A DNA stretch of 64,000 nucleotides, from assembly GCA_911728455.2 (NCBI GenBank), contig OU452221.1:3190290-3254289 (forward strand), written 5' to 3'. This stretch comes from Marthasterias glacialis. Lineage: Eukaryota > Echinodermata > Asteroidea > Forcipulatida > Asteriidae. Numbering within the stretch: position 1 is the first letter of the stretch; every line of letters begins with the position of its first letter. The notes beneath the pieces were generated by a model that saw only the letters and a program-made list of their open reading frames with translations, had not been told where the DNA came from and ran no database searches. Below, one piece after another: positions 62,001 through 64,000 of this stretch. The position numbers and the translations under genes are program-made.

Positions 62001-63553
62001 TTAGTGACAAGAGTCAAGTTTGAATCCTGTAATTGGTGTAATAATTGCATGGGGAAATCGTTTTTGTTTCCATCCATTTCATAAAGGGATACTTTTGAGA
62101 CGCTGGCGGCAGCAGACACAACAGTCCTTTTTGCCAGTTCTGAGCATGCACGCACATGCTCAGTAGTGCTCTGTTCTGAGCATGCGTACTATTTGTGAGA
62201 AAGGTGAAAAAGGACCGTCCAAATTAAGTCTCCCATTTGAATTTAGCTCTTCTGTTATAAAAACAATGAGTTATATTATTATTATTGTTATTGCTATTAT
62301 TATTCCACTTGCCTTATTACATTGCAAGCTTTATCACCGATGAATGCCTCAATATTCCGTCCTGTATTTAGAGCCATTCCATTGATTGTTATACGAGTCC
62401 CACCAGCTGCTGGTCCAAAACCAGGACTGAAACTTGTAATAGATGGAACCTGGCAGGAAAATCAGAGCCAGAAAAACACAATAGTAGATACTCAACATCA
62501 ACCAAACCATTCTGTCCTTTTATTTGTAAACAATCAATACTGTGGTATTGAACTCACTGGAAACAACTCATTTCCTCATCTCGTCTTTAAACAATCATAT
62601 CTTGGATGTCAATGTCATTGATGGCTACAACTTGTTATTAATGGATTTTGGTGAGGAACAAACCCAATAAAAAAAAGGACAAAATTTTGACATAGGGGCC
62701 TAACCTGCCATCCCTCACAATCATTTATACATATTTGAAGAACTTTTTCCTTGTCCAATTTAAGGATTCCAGCTTCTGAATAACTATTCATATATAAGGC
62801 GTAGCTGAGACTACCCGGTTCCATGTAAAATTATAGTTTAATGAAAGTCAAAGCCCTATTAAAAATAAACATTTTGAGTGAAGGTAGACTATCCCCGTTA
62901 TATGAAATAACTGTACACCCCATTTACAAGTAATACCATGTTAACAGTGTTCTTTGATTAGTTTGTAGTGATTAGAAAGAGACAAAAACCACAAACTTTG
63001 TTCCATTTCACCCAATTATTCAACTGACAAAAACATTGTAAATCTATCACTGCACCTTGTATCCAAATCTGACATCTCCTGTTCCCACTTGCAGGGCACC
63101 ATTTAAACCTGTTACATTCACAATCAACTCCTGTGGTGCCTGGTCATCAGGGTTGCTCCTTGTTATACAAGTCACACTGTGGTCAAAGCAAAACAAATTT
63201 ATCACATTTCTTAATCTTATTCAAATGACAATTCATGCAGTAGAGTATTGATTTTTGTGTGAGAAGTTTTCATAAGCAGTTTAGTATTTAAAAAAATACT
63301 GTAAAATAGTTTGAATATCTTAGCACACTCGTCACTTGTTCATAATCGTTTTAATTAATGCATTTAAAAAGGTTGACTGATTATGTATTTATAATTACCT
63401 GGAGCCTGTGTTGTAATACATCTCCAATCCATCCAAGTCACAAGTCCGACCTCCTACAGTAACTCCTTGGATGTCACTAAATCGTCTACCAAAATCAGTC
63501 CCAAACAGTGTTAGAGTAGTATTACCATTAACTGGACCCGTCAGAGGAAAGAT
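43965..63553 (-). CDS. Plexin B-copy: IPT3 to C-terminus (spliced, 5' end outside window)
   Basis: Twenty-four exons joined in the window give 1,031 codons plus TAA with consistent phases. Domain order is IPT3-IPT6, transmembrane helix, juxtamembrane segment, first GAP segment, Rho-binding domain ([33 protein letters not shown]) and second GAP segment ([36 protein letters not shown]). Plexin cytoplasmic domains inactivate Rap/R-Ras GTPases after semaphorin binding. Two oddities stand out. The LLLRRTES motif of the first GAP segment reads LLFSKTDS, losing both arginines, although the LPLRFW arginine remains. The juxtamembrane coiled-coil stretch is short. With an N-terminus like gene A's the protein would be about 1,900 residues, normal for a plexin. 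Two alternative exons occur at 51192-51229 and 49394-49452. Plexin class is not resolved. Confidence 0.93.
44253..44306 (-). CDS. Gene B exon: GAP C-terminal helix
   Basis: 18 codons, phase 0 both sides, acceptor TTGTAG, donor CTT/GTAAGT. It encodes [18 protein letters not shown], in the place of the plexin ALQELYKYI segment and strongly diverged from it. Confidence 0.78.
44651..44676. repeat. (AAT)n microsatellite
   Basis: About seven AAT triplets ending a stretch of roughly 250 AT-rich bases. This might be the tail of an old retroposon, but no coding part was recognised. Confidence 0.6.
45163..45303 (-). CDS. Gene B exon: second GAP segment
   Basis: 47 codons, phase 0 both sides, acceptor TGACAG, donor CAG/GTAAAA. 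It encodes [20 protein letters not shown] and [17 protein letters not shown]. This aligns with the plexin SP.NKLLYA.di..Y...V.RYY.di pattern. Confidence 0.93.
45774..45921 (-). CDS. Gene B exon: second GAP arginine motif
   Basis: Acceptor GTCTAG, donor CAG/GTAAGG. It encodes [20 protein letters not shown] and [11 protein letters not shown], matching the highly conserved plexin LPLRFWVN.IKNP.FVFD. The arginine of LPLRFW is kept. Confidence 0.95.
46899..47062 (-). CDS. Gene B exon: second GAP segment start
   Basis: Acceptor AAACAG, donor AT/GTGAGC, phase 0 in, 2 out. It encodes [20 protein letters not shown] and [12 protein letters not shown], aligning with plexin LQKFVDDLFETI...P.AIKYMFDFLDEQA. 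Confidence 0.95.
47215..47425 (-). mobile_element. SINE-like element in gene B intron
   Basis: Related to 26805-27075. The minus strand carries TTTGAATTCCGAACC and GTGGATTGGGTTTTCAGTCC. The two copies sit in different introns of the two genes, so they are separate insertions. Confidence 0.5.
47465..47602 (-). CDS. Gene B exon: divergent linker before GAP half 2
   Basis: 46 codons, phase 0 both sides, acceptor CTCCAG, donor AAG/GTAAAG. The first about 30 residues ([19 protein letters not shown]) have no plexin match I recognise. The end ([13 protein letters not shown]) aligns with plexin IPEIYLTRLLSTKG. Confidence 0.85.
47758..47907. mobile_element. Foldback MITE (CTCGATTTCACAAAGAGC), copy 2
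   Basis: Same element as 24996-25145. The left end is CTCGATTTCACAAAGAGCT and the right end TGCTTTGTGAAATCGA. Intronic in gene B. Confidence 0.75.
48300..48716 (-). mobile_element. Full SINE-like element
   Basis: Minus-strand reading: tRNA-like head with TGGCTGAGTGGATAAGAACA (A-box) and GGTTCGAGTCCC (B-box), then TGTCCTTAAGCAAGACACTT, a body, and a tail ending AGCACTATATAAGAACTACG. It is intronic in gene B. Confidence 0.7.
48990..49291 (+). mobile_element. Full SINE-like element, plus strand
   Basis: The tRNA-like head GTCGTGGCCGAGCGGTTTAG (A-box) and GTTTTAATCCCGG (B-box), followed by TTGTGTCCTTGAGCAAGACA and a tail ending GCCTTCGGGCCTTGTGATGG. The same head family as the minus-strand copies, with a different body. 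Confidence 0.7.
49394..49452 (-). CDS. Gene B alternative exon b (YWHL)
   Basis: Acceptor TCCTCAG, donor CTG/GTAAGC, phase 1 in, 0 out, 20 codons. It encodes [20 protein letters not shown]. The acidic stretch ending in WHL matches plexins (..DVDEGGIRPWHLV). It occupies the same frame slot as the exon at 51192-51229. Using both would shift the frame. Confidence 0.85.
50612..50787. mobile_element. Foldback MITE (GCCCAATTT... family)
   Basis: The ends GAGCCCAATTTAATGGAGCT and AGCTCTATGAAATTGGGTC are inverted, with internal GGTAACCTTATTGTGGTAAG. It is followed six bases later by a second copy. Confidence 0.7.
50794..50986. mobile_element. Foldback MITE, adjacent second copy
   Basis: The ends GGGCCCAATTTCATACAGCT and AGCTCTATGAAATTGGGCC. 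Side by side with the previous copy in a gene B intron and clearly diverged from it, so not a recent duplication. Confidence 0.7.
51192..51229 (-). CDS. Gene B alternative exon a (DLHL)
   Basis: Acceptor CTCTACAG, donor CTG/GTAACT, phase 1 in, 0 out, 13 codons encoding [13 protein letters not shown]. Both splice sites are good and the phases equal those of exon b. It also ends in HL. It is probably a mutually exclusive alternative, but a chance exon cannot be excluded. Confidence 0.55.
51622..51724 (-). CDS. Gene B exon: end of Rho-binding domain
   Basis: Acceptor CTACAG, donor ATG/GTAAAT, phase 0 in, 1 out. It encodes [20 protein letters not shown] and ends EVEMTN. It aligns with the plexin VtDGs.vALV region. 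Confidence 0.88.
51880..51980 (-). CDS. Gene B exon: Rho-binding domain
   Basis: Acceptor TGACAG, donor CAA/GTGAGT, phase 1 in, 0 out. It encodes [20 protein letters not shown] and [11 protein letters not shown], aligning with the plexin LEWR.G...ri.L.D.D........rLNTL.HY pattern. Confidence 0.93.
52320..52473 (-). CDS. Gene B exon: Rho-binding domain start
   Basis: Acceptor CCTTAG, donor TTG/GTATGT, phase 0 in, 1 out. It encodes [20 protein letters not shown] and [12 protein letters not shown], the ubiquitin-like fold that binds Rho-family GTPases in plexins (pattern V.vL.CDTI.QvKEKiLD..yk..PyS.RP). Confidence 0.95.
52982..53128 (-). CDS. Gene B exon: GAP/RBD junction
   Basis: 49 codons, phase 0 both sides, acceptor ATATAG, donor TTG/GTAAGT. 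It encodes [20 protein letters not shown] and [20 protein letters not shown], very close to plexin EPLF.LYRAIK.Q..[17 protein letters not shown]..LLre. Confidence 0.96.
53318..53384 (-). CDS. Gene B exon: first GAP motif (arginines missing)
   Basis: Acceptor CTCTCAG, donor AAG/GTAGGT, phase 2 in, 0 out. It encodes [20 protein letters not shown] after a split Lys codon. Alignment with plexin LLLRRTESVAEKMLTNW is clear, but the RR preceding TES reads Ser-Lys here. Confidence 0.93.
53439..53619. mobile_element. Foldback MITE (GGCCCAATTTCA family)
   Basis: The left end AGGCCCAATTTCAATTTTC and the right end GGCTTTATGAAATTGGGGCC are inverted. Diverged relative to the other copies. Confidence 0.65.
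53755..54103 (-). mobile_element. SINE-like element in gene B intron
   Basis: The minus strand carries an A-box-like TGGCCAAGCAGTCTAGGTCA, B-box GGTTCGAATCCGG and TGTGTCCTTGAGCTAGATAC. Full-length by comparison with 48300-48716, with a different tail. Confidence 0.65.
54717..54791 (-). CDS. Gene B exon: first GAP segment
   Basis: Acceptor TTAAAG, donor CAA/GTAAGA, phase 2 in and out. It encodes [20 protein letters not shown] and LLFS. It aligns with plexin L...L.dLI.......kLLLR. Confidence 0.88.
55547..55612 (-). CDS. Gene B exon: first GAP segment
   Basis: Acceptor TTCTAG, donor ACA/GTAAGT, 22 codons. It encodes [20 protein letters not shown], aligning with plexin .VASLlm.al....eY.T. Confidence 0.9.
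56345..56475 (-). CDS. Gene B exon: first GAP segment
   Basis: Acceptor TGTACAG, donor AAAG/GTGAGA, phase 0 in, 2 out. It encodes [20 protein letters not shown] followed by [14 protein letters not shown]. This aligns with plexin L..FSQLLNNK.FLl.FI.TLE.Q..FSMRDR. Confidence 0.95.
57007..57149 (-). CDS. Gene B exon: juxtamembrane/GAP start
   Basis: Acceptor CTTCAG, donor GAG/GTAATT, phase 1 in, 0 out. It encodes [20 protein letters not shown] and [11 protein letters not shown]. It corresponds to plexin ELT.DL..SGIPFLDYRTYAMRVLFPG. The usual longer helical stretch before it is largely absent. Confidence 0.93.
57340..57532. mobile_element. Foldback MITE (orthologue of 16290 copy)
   Basis: The same intron position as in gene A. 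This copy is longer, keeping GTTAAGCAATATTTTCTGCT near the right end that copy A lacks. Confidence 0.7.
57681..57879 (-). CDS. Gene B exon: transmembrane segment
   Basis: Acceptor CTCAG, donor AAAG/GTAAGA, phase 0 in, 1 out, 66 codons. It encodes a helix ([20 protein letters not shown]) and [19 protein letters not shown]. Where gene A has TAA, this copy reads AGA GTA AAT CTT, so the frame continues into the cytoplasmic part. Confidence 0.93.
58074..58250 (-). CDS. Gene B exon: IPT6
   Basis: Counterpart of gene A exon 19, 59 codons, acceptor CTTCAG, donor TGG/GTATGT. It has GNVKCPVIY where A has GNATCPVIY; A's version adds a potential N-glycosylation-like N-A-T (N-x-T) site that B lacks. Confidence 0.9.
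58722..59096. repeat. 23-base minisatellite, about 16 units
   Basis: Orthologous to 17644-20130 in gene A but about one seventh of its length. Most units are the CCCTGTAGTTTTAGC form. Confidence 0.95.
59148..59384 (-). CDS. Gene B exon: IPT5/IPT6 linker
   Basis: Counterpart of gene A exon 18 with identical splice sites and 79 codons. It reads [20 protein letters not shown]. The PDPEY form is closer to other plexins than A's PNPEY. Confidence 0.92.
59535..60560. repeat. 34-base minisatellite, about 29 units
   Basis: Orthologous to 20585-21040 and about twice as long, interrupted at about 60000-60065 by a copy of the sequence that normally follows the array. That interruption suggests a duplication of array plus edge. 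Confidence 0.9.
60710..60821 (-). CDS. Gene B exon: IPT5
   Basis: Identical in its coding bases to gene A exon 17 ([16 protein letters not shown]). Acceptor CTTAG, donor GAG/GTGAGT. Confidence 0.9.
61540..61704 (-). CDS. Gene B exon: IPT4/IPT5
   Basis: Counterpart of gene A exon 16 and identical to it by eye. Acceptor GACAG, donor GC/GTGAGT. Confidence 0.9.
62313..62449 (-). CDS. Gene B exon: IPT4, GC donor
   Basis: Counterpart of gene A exon 15, with the same GC donor (AAG/GCAAGT). It reads [10 protein letters not shown] where A has SPRFGPAAGG. Confidence 0.9.
63056..63176 (-). CDS. Gene B exon: end of IPT3
   Basis: Counterpart of gene A exon 14, acceptor CCACAG, donor AAG/GTGCAG. It reads [15 protein letters not shown] and GALQVG (A has VTCLTR and GAQQVG). 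Confidence 0.9.
63399..63553 (-). CDS. Gene B exon: IPT3, first exon in window
   Basis: Counterpart of gene A exon 13, phase 0 at its start. It reads [20 protein letters not shown] against [20 protein letters not shown] in A. The preceding PSI3 exon would lie just past position 64000. Confidence 0.92.
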
Positions 63554-64000
63554 CTTAAAGTTAAAAATGTGAAAAAAATGTAACGTGTCACCGTGAAGAA
63601 AGACTGATATGAACAGAAAACAATGCCTTCAATACTCTAAGCATTGTTCTAGCTGATAAGGCTTTTGAATGTAAAAAAAAACAAACAACAACATAAAGAT
63701 TCAACTTAAAGGATTTATGTTGGTTCCAGATAACCTCCTTCCCTACTTGGCCACTGTGCATGTTATCCGGAGGAGTACCCAATTGTGCTTTGGGAACCCA
63801 TCGATGGAGCTCAGAGCAGGGGCAGGAGCAGGAGGAGTCTAATGTCGACCATTTGAAGGACGCAGCACACCAAAAAAATGCTGAGCTGAGGACACTGACA
63901 CTGGACTGGGTGCGTGAAAGGCAACCATCAGAGGCTCCCAAGATGGTGTCGGCTGAAGACGACCTCTCACATTGACCTCCTTCCCTACACCACCAGGAGA

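Larger units (their letters stand above)
55998..64000. repeat. Plexin segmental duplication, copy B (partial)
   Basis: Partner of 15300-24540 and cut by the window edge. Exon order, phases and most intron repeats are the same. It keeps the complete exon at 56345-56475 that copy A has lost. Confidence 0.92.

Overview
This is a eukaryotic window, AT-rich, with short exons, GT-AG introns and many small dispersed repeats. The repeat classes (tRNA-derived SINE-like copies, foldback MITEs with GGGCCCAATTTCATAGAGC-type ends, (ATT)n tracts) and the plexin homology suggest a marine invertebrate deuterostome, most likely an echinoderm. That identification is inference. No bacterial, CRISPR or operon features are present.

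The window is dominated by a tandem pair of plexin genes (semaphorin receptors), both on the minus strand. Gene A (16657-34746) can be read as 20 exons, all with valid splice sites, joining into one open frame of 1,285 codons: signal peptide, Sema domain, three PSI and about six IPT domains, and a transmembrane helix. An in-frame TAA then follows seven residues after the helix, so A predicts a plexin without a cytoplasmic region. Gene B (43965-63553, continuing past the right edge) covers IPT3 through the C-terminus. It has the transmembrane helix, split RasGAP-like domain and Rho-binding domain, and its exons join into an open frame of 1,031 codons.

The layout shows a large duplication. Bases 1-7522 match 36325-43855 (a non-coding flank), and 15300-24540 match 55998-64000 (plexin IPT3 to juxtamembrane). 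In gene A the 12 kb equivalent to 43855-55998, which carries nearly all cytoplasmic exons, is missing. In its place sit 7.8 kb of foreign DNA (7523-15299). That insert holds a tandem pair of 2.9 kb repeat units with Helentron-like ends and a possible first exon of a type II membrane protein. Two relic plexin exons survive beyond the gene A stop.

Introns carry three minisatellites (units of 17, 23 and 34 bp). Two of them have changed greatly in length between A and B. SINE-like and foldback elements fill much of the rest. If expressed, A and B could act as a ligand-binding receptor without a signalling tail beside a tailed receptor. The tailed receptor is itself unusual: the double arginine expected in the first GAP motif reads Ser-Lys, and two short exons before the C-terminal GAP half look mutually exclusive.
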